Source: Scalindua sp964437425
GTDB lineage: Bacteria; Planctomycetota; Brocadiia; Brocadiales; Scalinduaceae
Length of the DNA stretch: 64,000 nt
Reading direction: 5' to 3'
Assembly: GCA_964437425.1 (NCBI GenBank)
Contig: CAYTGO010000002.1
Coordinates: 1 to 64,000, forward strand
The translations under genes were made by a program, and so were the position numbers. The notes under the pieces are model-generated. The model ran no database searches and had not been told where the DNA came from. It was given only the letters and a program-made list of their open reading frames with translations. Positions 8,258-16,249 of the stretch are shown piece after piece (the stretch's first letter is position 1; every line of letters starts with the position of its first letter).

Positions 8258-9073
8258 ATGTTTAAATTAAGAGAATATGAATTTGAGGATTTCAAATACA
8301 GACCTGGCCACAGGGCTAATTATGGAATCTTGTGTAAACCTGGGAATGGGGAATGGGGAATGAAATACTCACCTACTTACAGTTATGATCGTGAATACGA
8401 AGTATTGAAAAAGTTTTCTCATCCACAAATTCCAAAAAGATACGAAAAGGGTACTGGTAGAGGAGAATTATTTGAAAATGACAAATTAGTATTGAATGAA
8501 TATTACATTGTACTACAAAATTTTGAAGGTGAAGATTTGGTTGAGTACTATAAACAGAAGGGTATACCAGATTCCGACGAAATTGGAAGCGTAGTAAAGT
8601 ATATTACAAGTACCGCTAATCCTTTACAATACCTACATTCACAAGGATATGTACATGCTGATATAAAACCAGGACATCTAATTCTTAATGAGAACACTGG
8701 TACTATAGGCTTGATTGATTTAGAACTCTCCATAAAGGCGGGTGAACTTATAAACGGTTTAACCGTAGAATATGCATCTCCTGAACAGAAGCAGATGAAC
8801 AATCTACTAAAAGACGTAACAGATGAAAAAGGTGAAAAGGCCGTTTTGCAACAGGTTAAAATTGATGGCAAAACGGATTTGTATACTTTAGGGTTGATAT
8901 TATTCGAAGTGCTAACCGGTAAAATTCGTGCACAAACCAGTCAATCCCCGATAGAGATTAACAGCGCTGTTCCTCAAAAATTGAATGAGATAACATTGGG
9001 ACTTCTGGAAGAAGACCCATCGAACAGAATAGCAACAGCAGAAATATTAAAAAGCGAGCTTGCAAGTATTTGA
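8258..9073 (+). CDS. Atypical Hanks-type Ser/Thr protein-kinase-like protein, copy 2
   Basis: A 271-residue paralogue of the kinase at 2650. I start it at ATG 8258, which follows GAAAGGAAAT, instead of a TTG 45 bases upstream. Motifs: probable beta-3 Lys36 (WGMKYSP), EYEVLKKF as alpha-C, catalytic loop H133-A-D135-I-K137-P-G-H140, metal segment D154-L-E156, and SPEQ at 174-177. As in copy 1, the catalytic-loop Asn is His and the glycine of DFG is Glu, so these are shared subfamily traits rather than random decay. It follows amt2 directly in the same direction, while no phosphoesterase adjoins it. No membrane segment. Substrate unknown; Amt tails or PII are the natural candidates from context. 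Confidence 0.82.
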   Translation: MFKLREYEFEDFKYRPGHRANYGILCKPGNGEWGMKYSPTYSYDREYEVLKKFSHPQIPKRYEKGTGRGELFENDKLVLNEYYIVLQNFEGEDLVEYYKQKGIPDSDEIGSVVKYITSTANPLQYLHSQGYVHADIKPGHLILNENTGTIGLIDLELSIKAGELINGLTVEYASPEQKQMNNLLKDVTDEKGEKAVLQQVKIDGKTDLYTLGLILFEVLTGKIRAQTSQSPIEINSAVPQKLNEITLGLLEEDPSNRIATAEILKSELASI

Positions 9074-9103
9074 CATACTAGTTTATTGACCAATAGTAAT
9101 GTA

Positions 9104-9154
9104 AAAATGCATTGCTGTGTAATATTCCAAATACCTCGCTGCATTTTGTTTTTT
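9104..9154 (+). terminator. Possible terminator after kinase 2
   Basis: AAAATGCA (9104-9111) pairs with TGCATTTT (9140-9147) around a 28-base loop and is followed by GTTTTTT. Alternatively, TAATGTAAAAAT and ATTTTTACATTA in the same region form a 12-pair outer stem. The AT-rich stem and large loop make this a weak call. Confidence 0.4.
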
Positions 9155-9268
9155 AAATATTTTTACATTATAGATATCTATCGAATTTCGATAAAAAACT
9201 ATTTTATCTTTTGATATCATTGCACATCATACATTCTGCCTTATTATTGCCTTTAATGCATACTAGAT

Positions 9269-9736
9269 ATGAATCTTGACATATTCAATGTGCTTATTAA
9301 TAACATTAAAAAGATTACCAATGACCCTGAGCTCTTTCTTACAAATAAATATCAAGAACATCGCAAACCAAAAGGATTTCGCCTTGAGCTATACGTAGCT
9401 GGAAAATACAACTCGACCTGCAGTAAAATTAAGTGGTACTTGCACAAAAATTTTAAAATAACCAGCATTGTTTCAAAACAAAGGAAATTAGTTGACCCAC
9501 AACACCTTTTCACCTCAACAAGACACTCTAATAAAACCTTCTGCCCATACTGTGAAAAGACTGTAGTTCCGAAGAGACTTCATAAATTAGATGCTGCAGA
9601 TATAATAATTGCTCTACTTACTGCAGGAATGTGGGCAATTTTTCTTTTTATTATGTATCTCTTCATGAGGAAATGCCCCACCTGTAATTACAATCTGAGA
9701 GGGTTCAAATTCCTTTCTGAAAAAAAAAGGCGCTGA
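9269..9736 (+). CDS. Small membrane-associated protein with LITAF-like split zinc ribbon
   Basis: A 155-residue protein of unknown function. The first 90 residues are basic and polar with no recognised domain. Near residues 112-115 there is CPYC. A hydrophobic stretch of about 25 residues (DIIIALLTAG to MYLFM) follows, then CPTC at about 138-141 and a basic tail. Two CxxC knuckles separated by a membrane-inserted helix is the arrangement of the LITAF/SIMPLE-like zinc ribbon, though the family's His before the second knuckle is absent here. It starts at ATG 9269 with no clear ribosome binding site. The final codons overlap the terminator of the convergent amt3. A general membrane zinc-ribbon protein is the safe description; LITAF relationship is an inference. 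Confidence 0.6.
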   Translation: MNLDIFNVLINNIKKITNDPELFLTNKYQEHRKPKGFRLELYVAGKYNSTCSKIKWYLHKNFKITSIVSKQRKLVDPQHLFTSTRHSNKTFCPYCEKTVVPKRLHKLDAADIIIALLTAGMWAIFLFIMYLFMRKCPTCNYNLRGFKFLSEKKRR

Positions 9737-9760
9737 CTATTATAAAAATAGCCAACGCCT
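9720..9760 (-). terminator. Rho-independent terminator of PII2-amt3
   Basis: Read on the minus strand, AGGCG-TTGGCTATT pairs with AATAGTCAG-CGCCT (one G-U) and is followed by eight T. It lies about 85 bases downstream of the amt3 stop and overlaps the end of the convergent small ORF. On the plus strand there is no T-run, so it serves mainly the minus strand. Confidence 0.8.
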
Positions 9761-9845
9761 CCTATGATCCGCTGGTACAACCATAGTTAACAGCAAATGG
9801 CAGACTCAACGGTTAATACATTACACACAACTTAAAAAGACCTGC

Positions 9846-11177
9846 TTATTTCAAAGTACCTGCTGATTCTGTTTCTAAGTGGTACGCAGCTTCAGCATGT
9901 AGCGTCAGATCCAGACCCTTATCCTCATTCTCTTCAGTCGTCCTTAATCCGGTTGTGTATTTAACTATAAGGCAGACTATTATGGTAACAGCAAATGCGT
10001 ACACCCATGTTGCCATGAACCCAACAACCTGCAATCCCAATTGATGAAAACCTTCGGCATTCCATCCAATGAACAATCCATCAACACCATCAGGACCCAT
10101 AACATACTTAGTACAATAAAGTCCTGTGGCAAATGCACCAATAGTACCACCGACTCCGTGTACTCCAACAACATCTAATGCATCATCATAACCAAAAGCA
10201 GCTTTCATTTTTACACATGCGAAGTAACAGCCTATTCCAGCCATAACTCCCATCTGAACTGCACCAAGAGGTCCTACAAACCCTGCTGCCGGAGTTATAC
10301 AAACTAATCCTGCAACTGCACCAGATGCCATACCAAGAAGCGTTGGTTTTCCACGATGAATCCATTCACACACAATCCATGTAAACGCAGCAGTTGCTGC
10401 TGCAGTATTTGTAATCACCCATGCAAATGCAGATCTGCCATCAGCCGCCAACTCACTACCCGCGTTGAAGCCAAACCAGCCAAACCAGAGCAGACCAGCT
10501 CCAAGTGCTATCATTGGAACATTTGCTGGAGGCCTGATATTCGCGTTTTTACGTTTTCCAACCATCACACAGAGTGCAAGCGCAGCAGCAGCGGAGTTAA
10601 TATGTACAACAGTTCCACCGGCAAAATCAAGTATTCCCATCGTACCTGCCCAACCACCACCCCATACCCAATGGCAAACAGGATCATAGCAGACAGTCGC
10701 CCAGAGTGGGATAAACAACATGCATGCACTAAATCGCATACGACCCTCAACAGCACCTAATATAAGACCAACAGTAATAATAGCAAATGTCGCCTGAAAC
10801 GCTACAAAAGTATATTCAGACAACGTACCCGAAAGTGAATCAGGCGTTATACCATGCAGACCTGCCATTCCTAAACCACCGATAAAGCTTCCATGATCTG
10901 TGCCAAATGAAAGGGTATATCCCCAGAATACCCATTGAACACTGATTATGGCCATACACAGGAACACCATCATGATCATGTTGTTCAGGTTTTTTACGGA
11001 ACACATGCCGCCATAAAAGAAAGCAAGACCAGGTGTCATGAGCAGCACCAAGGCAGAGCATGTAAGTATCCAGGCATTATCACCGGTATCAAGTGTGGCG
11101 TCATCAGCCCATCCCGTTTGGGACGCCACTACCATAAAGACCAACATTAAAACAGAAATATAACTAAACTTTCTCAT
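9846..11177 (-). CDS. amtB: Ammonium transporter Amt3 (classical AmtB type)
   Basis: About 443 residues from ATG 11177, which follows AAAGGAGGT; an upstream in-frame start adding ten codons is less likely. The signal peptide ends around TGWA. This copy is the most E. coli AmtB-like of the four: MTPGLAFFYGG in the first helix, FQATFA (outer Phe gate), CHWVWGGGWAG, TVVHINSA and VGVHGVGG with the two pore histidines, WFGWFGFNAGS, and DALDVVG. The tail GLRTTEENEDKGLDLTLHAE is the conserved C-terminal regulatory region that contacts PII. PII2 lies 90 bases upstream in the same direction, so here the order is PII then amt, the reverse of the first pair. A strong terminator ends the unit. Confidence 0.97.
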   Translation of the reverse strand: MRKFSYISVLMLVFMVVASQTGWADDATLDTGDNAWILTCSALVLLMTPGLAFFYGGMCSVKNLNNMIMMVFLCMAIISVQWVFWGYTLSFGTDHGSFIGGLGMAGLHGITPDSLSGTLSEYTFVAFQATFAIITVGLILGAVEGRMRFSACMLFIPLWATVCYDPVCHWVWGGGWAGTMGILDFAGGTVVHINSAAAALALCVMVGKRKNANIRPPANVPMIALGAGLLWFGWFGFNAGSELAADGRSAFAWVITNTAAATAAFTWIVCEWIHRGKPTLLGMASGAVAGLVCITPAAGFVGPLGAVQMGVMAGIGCYFACVKMKAAFGYDDALDVVGVHGVGGTIGAFATGLYCTKYVMGPDGVDGLFIGWNAEGFHQLGLQVVGFMATWVYAFAVTIIVCLIVKYTTGLRTTEENEDKGLDLTLHAEAAYHLETESAGTLK

Positions 11178-11267
11178 TCGCGTAACCTCCTTTTGTCTTG
11201 TCAACAAACATTTTTATTTAAACTAACTAAATACGTTAACAACTTATTCACAATCCTAATAAAATTG

Positions 11268-11606
11268 TTAAATTGCTTTTGCTCCTGACTCGCCTGTTCT
11301 TATACGAATGCAGTCTTCCACGCTTGAAATAAATATTTTTCCATCTCCAATACTACCGGTTCTTGATACTTCACAAATAGCATCAGTTACCTTTTTTACA
11401 TCATTATCATCTACAACTGCTTCAATCTTAATTTTCGGTAACAGATCTACAGCATACTGTCTACCACGATACACTTCAGTAATACCTTTCTGAGTACCGT
11501 GCCCTTTTACTTCAGTAACTGTCATACCAGCTACACCCAGGGCCTTTAATGCTTCCTTAGCACCACTTAATTTTTCATCCCTGATAATTGCTTCAACTCT
11601 TTTCAT
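11268..11606 (-). CDS. glnK: PII nitrogen regulatory protein 2 (GlnB/GlnK family)
   Basis: 112 residues, with MKRVEAIIRDEKL at the N terminus, the T-loop VYRGRQYAVDLLPKIKIE (modifiable Tyr present at the usual position), and the B-loop TGSIGDGKIFI. AGGAGG stands ten bases before the ATG. It is the first gene of the minus-strand pair with amt3 and should control Amt3 by T-loop insertion. It is clearly a second paralogue, not a copy of PII1: the N-terminal helices differ widely. No good sigma-70 or sigma-54 promoter is visible in the 260 bases upstream, although a G-rich stretch (seven G on the minus strand near 11681-11687) is conspicuous there. Confidence 0.96.
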   Translation of the reverse strand: MKRVEAIIRDEKLSGAKEALKALGVAGMTVTEVKGHGTQKGITEVYRGRQYAVDLLPKIKIEAVVDDNDVKKVTDAICEVSRTGSIGDGKIFISSVEDCIRIRTGESGAKAI

Positions 11607-11844
11607 TACAGCTACCTCCTATTAAAGCACTAAATAATAAAAAATTACGATTAATACACACTACCGACTATATATACTTCCCCCCCTCTTTCAGCCAACA
11701 AGGTCTACCTCTTCTCAAAACTTAAAATCGCCCAAATAACTAATCCAGAGGCCTGAGATTTTATCGGGCACTAAAAAAAAAGGTCTAACTTATTAATCTC
11801 AGCAATGTATAAGGTCAATGCCTTAAGCATTAACTTAAATTAAC

Positions 11845-11889
11845 AAAAAAACCGTGTTGCCATAGTCAATCTATAGTAACACGGTTTTT
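11845..11889. terminator. Bidirectional terminator hairpin
   Basis: AAAAACCGTGTT (11847-11858) and AACACGGTTTTT (11878-11889) form a nine-pair core stem flanked by A-runs and T-runs on both sides, the form of a two-way intrinsic terminator. It covers the stop codon of the small minus-strand ORF at 11871, so it probably ends that transcript. Confidence 0.75.
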
Positions 11890-12257
11890 CGGTTTACATT
11901 TCCTGATAAAAAATTACATTCTACCTGCATTGTTCGTGAAAAAGGTATCATTGTAATATATTCTTTATCCACCATGAAAAAAGCAATAGGCATATCAGTA
12001 ACTCTCACAATTTCACTATATGTACATCGAACACACTCTCTCAATGCATTTAAACTTTTTAAAGCAAAAGAAAAAACCGGAATACAAAAATAATTAACAT
12101 ACACCATCAGAAGCAAATAAAAATCCCTCGCAGCCTTGGAATCACTATTCGCCAACAAACTATTATATCCTACTATGAACAGATCATCATTAACTTCTGA
12201 ATGATCTATTACCGTCGATAATTTGATACTAGGAAGCGATTCAGCAGAATTATTCAT
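11871..12257 (-). CDS. Small protein of unknown function
   Basis: A frame of about 128 residues from ATG 12257; a TTG five codons upstream is possible. I do not recognise a family. A central hydrophobic part (DFYLLLMVYVNYFCIPVFSFALKSLN) could be a membrane or buried helix, followed by CVRCTYSEIVRVTDMPIAFFMVDKEYITMIPFSRTMQ, which reads like a PAS- or roadblock-type small sensor fold, but this is a guess. No convincing ribosome binding site. An intrinsic terminator overlaps its stop, which supports transcription through this frame. It lies between PII2 and amt4 on the same strand. Confidence 0.45.
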   Translation of the reverse strand: MNNSAESLPSIKLSTVIDHSEVNDDLFIVGYNSLLANSDSKAARDFYLLLMVYVNYFCIPVFSFALKSLNALRECVRCTYSEIVRVTDMPIAFFMVDKEYITMIPFSRTMQVECNFLSGNVNRKTVLL

Positions 12258-12272
12258 ATTGTGATTTTTCAA

Positions 12273-12811
12273 AAAGTCATATCTAATAAATACTCAATCT
12301 GTTAAAACAATCATACATTTAAAAATAATTATGAAAAGCTTGAGTCATAACAACATAGCAATACATATACCAATAAAAAAAATACAAACAAAAAAAACCA
12401 TAACCAATACAACTTTCAAGACTTACAACTATTAATGTAGCATTTGCGCCAGTAACCAGCCTGCTCTTTTATGGCTTATATGTACCAGCGGTAAAACAGC
12501 CATGCTTATTGCCAAACTACCATTACACTTACAACTGGCAGCTTAAATCGAGAAGAACCATATAATGCCTGCTAAATTAATTATTTTTTAATGTCCAGGC
12601 AAAAAAACATGTAATAACCAGAACCATTCATACGAAAAAGCAAGACACGGCCTTAAACAGTATCATTTATTCTGCTGTAGTCAGAATATTATTTATGCAC
12701 CACAGCTCATGTTATTAAAAGGGCGCCAACATGGGCAGTTTCGTAATAAGGCCTTATGCATATTTATGGGAAGATATTAAATAGATTTTAAGGATTCACG
12801 AAAAGACCAAC
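12273..12811. other. Intergenic region, no gene seen
   Basis: About 540 AT-rich bases downstream of amt4 and upstream of the small minus-strand ORF. All frames are broken by frequent stops. I see no RNA gene or strong hairpin. Only very short open stretches occur and none looks conserved. Confidence 0.5.
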
Positions 12812-12819
12812 GCTGTCTT

Positions 12820-14205
12820 TCAGTCGAGAAAGAACCAAATAGCAAATTCCAAATATTCTACTAATTNNNNNNNNNNNNNNNNNNNNNNNNNNNNNNNNNN
12901 NNNNNNNNNNNNNNNNNNNNNNNNNNNNNNNNNNNNNNNNNNNNNNNNNNNNNNNNNNNNNNNNNNTGCAGTTACAGCTCCAATAGCCTGTGCAACCAAC
13001 TGCCCGTAATGGCCTGTTATTACACCAGAAACACCACCATACGAACCATCCGCAAAGATACCCAAGGCAATTAAACCCCAGAAACCATTGGCACCATGAA
13101 CAGAACAAGCACCGAGCGGATCATCAACTCTGAATTTGCTACCGATAATCCAGAACGAAATTAGGTAGACTATTGCGGCAAGACACCCTATTACAACCGC
13201 AGCCCATGGAGCAACATAAGCACACCCTGCTGAAATAGCTACAAATCCTGCCAAAGCACCATTACATGCCTCACCGACATCAGTATGACCTGATAACAAG
13301 TAAGTGAGGAAGAGTACTGTGACAGCACCAATTGACCCTGCAAGTGCTGTATTTGCAGCAACAACAGACATTCTTAAGTCTCCTGCTGCCAATGTACTTC
13401 CGGCATCATAAAACAACCAGCCAAATGCAAGGAGTATTGTACCAACAATCATGTAACCAACATTATGACCAGGTATTGAGTTTGACGACCCATCCTCATT
13501 ATACCTCCCAGCCCTTGGGCCCAGGAATGCAGCACCAACAAATCCAATAGTTCCACCAATTAAATGAACAACTCCGGATCCTGCAAAGTCTCTAAGGCCT
13601 ACACCGTATGGCAACTCCCACAACCATCCTTCTCCCCATACCCAATGTCCATAAATTGGATAGATAAAGATATAAACGAAGAAAAACATGAGTATATAAG
13701 AGCAGAGTTTCATTCTCTCAGCAACAGCACCGGCAATGATACTACCAATAAATGTCGCAACTACAGCCTGGAATATAAACAGCAGAATCACTCTTACGTC
13801 GTATGCATCACCTAACAACATAAAACCGCTCAGCCCCATGAATTGATTACCATGGCCAATATGCTGTCCCAGAAACTCGAATCCGCCAAACATTAGACCA
13901 AAACCAACGAACCAATATAGGATAACACCAAGAGTAGTGGCGATAAAGCAGTGAGTCATGTAGTTCAGCGCATTTTTAGCAGGCAATAAACCTCCCAATA
14001 AGACAAAACCCACCTGCATGAACCATATCACGAAGCAACAAATAAGAATCCATGTAAAGTTGTTGGACATACTGATTCCCCTGATGTCCAAAGCAAAAGT
14101 CTTATCCCCTGTTGGATCTGCTGCGCTCGCAACGCCACACATCATGAAAACTGCAGCAACCAAGATCAACAGAAACCAAATTACATTGTTCTGTTTAAAA
14201 CGCAT
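12820..14205 (-). CDS. amt: Ammonium transporter Amt4, 3' end interrupted by an assembly gap
   Basis: Start at ATG 14205 after AAAGGGGTGAAG. Signal peptide ends near VASA. Amt hallmarks are YGHWVWGEGWL (Gly to Glu in the usual GGGW), GSGVVHLIGG, SVHGANGFWG (both pore histidines) and GWLFYDAGS, where the normal GWFGFNAGS is clearly altered. It groups with Amt1 and Amt2. After residue 412 or so the sequence enters 100 N (12867-12966). The frame after the gap begins LVEY, which matches the start of the Amt1 tail, but then continues with residues encoded by a short dispersed repeat and stops. Gap length is a placeholder, so the frame beyond it is uncertain. No PII gene adjoins it. Confidence 0.85.
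   Translation of the reverse strand: MRFKQNNVIWFLLILVAAVFMMCGVASAADPTGDKTFALDIRGISMSNNFTWILICCFVIWFMQVGFVLLGGLLPAKNALNYMTHCFIATTLGVILYWFVGFGLMFGGFEFLGQHIGHGNQFMGLSGFMLLGDAYDVRVILLFIFQAVVATFIGSIIAGAVAERMKLCSYILMFFFVYIFIYPIYGHWVWGEGWLWELPYGVGLRDFAGSGVVHLIGGTIGFVGAAFLGPRAGRYNEDGSSNSIPGHNVGYMIVGTILLAFGWLFYDAGSTLAAGDLRMSVVAANTALAGSIGAVTVLFLTYLLSGHTDVGEACNGALAGFVAISAGCAYVAPWAAVVIGCLAAIVYLISFWIIGSKFRVDDPLGACSVHGANGFWGLIALGIFADGSYGGVSGVITGHYGQLVAQAIGAVTAXXXXXXXXXXXXXXXXXXXXXXXXXXXXXXXXXXLVEYLEFAIWFFLD
12843..12855. repeat. Short dispersed repeat motif beside the first gap
   Basis: CAAATTCCAAATA occurs here 11 bases from the N-run and again, reversed, at 28626-28638 and 28781-28793 beside the second gap. 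It looks like part of a short dispersed repeat that disturbed the assembly. Confidence 0.45.
12867..12966. other. Assembly gap (100 N) inside amt4
   Basis: Exactly 100 N, a scaffolding placeholder. Unlike the other two gaps, its flanks do not duplicate each other, so real sequence is missing. If the flanking LVEY is the same residue as in Amt1, roughly 75 bases would be absent. Confidence 0.9.
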
Positions 14206-14995
14206 ATACTTCACCCCTTTCTTTTTCTATTACTTAATTAGTAAACGCAATAAAGTAAAAGACAAACATTTAAATTCCTATAAGTTAAAATATTTTTTAA
14301 ATAAAGAAAAACACGTTAAAATAGATATTCCTTTGTTAACGTAACGAGAATTAAAGACAACACTGTGTGGAAGGAAAATTTTCTCTGGTATGTAGCTAGT
14401 TTAAGAATTTGCATATTAGGCGACAAGCATGTGTAAAGTAAAGTCTCTAACAACCCTAGACGACTATATAGTATTCAGTATTCAAATGAATAACTTAGCG
14501 TATGTATCGAAGCAATAGATATACCAATATTCAAAACAAGAACACCATACACCCCTAACACTCTAACACGCAACAACTTAGCTAAAATCGCGTATTTGTG
14601 CTAAGTTCTTAAATCTTTAATTTCTGGCGCAAATACGCCTTTATAAATATATTAACGGCTAAGGCACAACAATATTATGACTTACGACACCCTTTACTGT
14701 GTATAGCCCCAGACGCAACTATCTTGTTGATGAAAATCAAGAACACGTAATATCGCGGATTATATTGTAGTATCCCCTATAAAGTCAACATAATTATACG
14801 AACAAAATCGTCATAAATTGTTTTCCATTTAATTAAAAAATAAAAAATTTATGGAAAAGCAATTAGTATAATTTCATAACCGCTGTTTAATAAACTCTTC
14901 TTCAACCCTCAGAAATGCAAATTTACCTAAGATACCCATATTGGATGACTTAGCAATCAATGCGTCAGCAGCATGAACCCTCTCTTAAGCAATGC
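14206..14995. other. Long non-coding stretch between mazG and amt4
   Basis: About 790 bases, the largest gene-free block in the window, with the amt4 leader at its left end. AT-rich, with no ORF I would defend. One clear hairpin lies at 14590-14638; otherwise nothing recognisable. It is a candidate location for a small RNA, but nothing in the sequence proves one. Confidence 0.5.
14590..14638. other. Stem-loop in the mazG-amt4 intergenic region
   Basis: GCGTATTTGTGC (14590-14601) pairs with GCGCAAATACGC (14627-14638), 12 pairs with one G-U, around a 25-base loop. T-runs on either side are short (CTTT on plus, GATTTT on minus), so it may be a weak terminator downstream of mazG or a structured RNA element. 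Confidence 0.45.
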
Positions 14996-15784
14996 TCAAT
15001 TCTTGATTTCATTCCAAATACCATCTAGCTCACCCAACGAGCAGTCTTCTATTTTTTTCCCCAAAGCGGCAACTCGCATCTCTACCTTCTTAAACCTGCC
15101 AGTAAATTTCGATATGCTCTTCCGCAATAAGTCTTCCGAATCCAGCTTTAGAAACCTTGAGAGGTTTACCACGGCAAACAATAAATCGCCTATCTCTTCG
15201 GCTATCGGCTCTTTCTCCTTATTCTTGATTGCCTCCTTGACCTCCTCTAGCTCCTCATGAACTTTTGCTATTACATCATCTATCTCTTCCCAATCAAAGC
15301 CAACACGTGCAACCTTCTTTTGAACTTTTTGTGCCTTTTGTAATGCTGGCATATGTATTGGAACATTATCCACTATTGATTTATTACTCTCCTTACCATT
15401 TTGCTTTGACTCTTTTTCTTTTTTCTTAATTTCATTCCATTGGTTTAATGCCTCACTTGCATTTTTAGCTGACTTATCACCAAAGACATGAGGATGCCGC
15501 CTGGTCATCTTTTCTAAGCAAGACTCCAAGACACTATTTATATCGAAATTATTATTATCGTCTGCAATTTTACAATAGAATATAATTAAAAAAAACAGAT
15601 CTGCGAGTTCTTCTTTTAAACCTTCTGAGTCCTTTGAATCTACTGCATCAACAATCTCATAAACCTCTTCTATTAAACAGGATTTAAGAGAATCATGCGT
15701 CTGCTCATTATCCCAGGGACACCCATCCTTGCTCCTGAGTGTTTCCATTATTTTTACTAAATCCTTGAAATTATTACCCAGCAA
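14996..15784 (-). CDS. mazG: Nucleoside triphosphate pyrophosphohydrolase MazG
   Basis: 262 residues, the usual length for two-domain MazG. The N-terminal repeat has the family opening (METLRSKDGCPWDNEQTHDSL) and the metal-binding EEVYEIVDA ... EELADLFFLIIFY helices. The second repeat has RVGFDWEEIDDVIAKVHEELEEVKEA and EEIGDLLFAVVNLSRF. The enzyme hydrolyses NTPs to NMP and pyrophosphate, cleaning damaged nucleotides and, in E. coli, lowering ppGpp. The start is probably TTG 15784, since AAGGGGTG lies at a proper distance and no ATG is near. A short insert rich in Lys and Ser separates the two repeats. It follows exbD by about 60 bases on the same strand. Confidence 0.95.
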   Translation of the reverse strand: MLGNNFKDLVKIMETLRSKDGCPWDNEQTHDSLKSCLIEEVYEIVDAVDSKDSEGLKEELADLFFLIIFYCKIADDNNNFDINSVLESCLEKMTRRHPHVFGDKSAKNASEALNQWNEIKKKEKESKQNGKESNKSIVDNVPIHMPALQKAQKVQKKVARVGFDWEEIDDVIAKVHEELEEVKEAIKNKEKEPIAEEIGDLLFAVVNLSRFLKLDSEDLLRKSISKFTGRFKKVEMRVAALGKKIEDCSLGELDGIWNEIKN

Positions 15785-15845
15785 ACCCTACACCCCTTTC
15801 ATATTTTTGAGCTACTACATGTAACATTGATCCACTACCTCGTCA

Positions 15846-16247
15846 CTATTCTTCCATGATAGTTGGAGCAACAACCTTTTTAAAACCTGCACCTTTAGCA
15901 TAATCCATGATATCAACTACATCTCCGTAAGGCACCATCTTGTCTGCCTTCAAGACAAGGACATCATCTCCCGTGTCCAACATCAACCTTCTGAGTTCTT
16001 TTTCAAGGTTTTGTTTGTCAACAGGTTTTTCTTTTAGAAATAATTGTCCGTCACGAGAGATGGTTAACACCGTTCTCTCTACCTTACTTACTTCGGAATG
16101 CCTGGTAGCAGGCAACTCTAATTTAATATTTGGCTGTTCGACAAAAGCGGAGGTTACCATGAAAAATATTAAAAGCAGAAAGAGAACATCTACTAATGAA
16201 GCAATATTAATTACCGGCTTTATATATCTTTTAATACGAAATTGCAT
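15846..16247 (-). CDS. exbD: ExbD/TolR-type biopolymer transport protein
   Basis: 133 residues with one N-terminal transmembrane helix (INIASLVDVLFLLLIFFMVTSAF) carrying the conserved membrane Asp (LVDVLF) that takes part in proton flow, followed by a periplasmic domain of about 95 residues. It pairs with the ExbB-like gene two bases upstream and with the TonB-like protein at 16898. The complex uses the proton motive force to energise outer-membrane transport (TonB) or envelope integrity (Tol). A weak GGTGG lies before the ATG. Order on the minus strand is tonB, exbB, exbD. Confidence 0.94.
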   Translation of the reverse strand: MQFRIKRYIKPVINIASLVDVLFLLLIFFMVTSAFVEQPNIKLELPATRHSEVSKVERTVLTISRDGQLFLKEKPVDKQNLEKELRRLMLDTGDDVLVLKADKMVPYGDVVDIMDYAKGAGFKKVVAPTIMEE

Positions 16248-16249
16248 AG

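Noticed and set aside
10356..10760. Cys-rich plus-strand ORF inside amt3
   Set aside because: Antisense shadow of the clearly coding amt3; similar shadows occur inside amt1 and amt4.
14018..14344. 108-residue plus-strand ORF running out of amt4
   Set aside because: First half is antisense to amt4 and the second half is AT-rich spacer.
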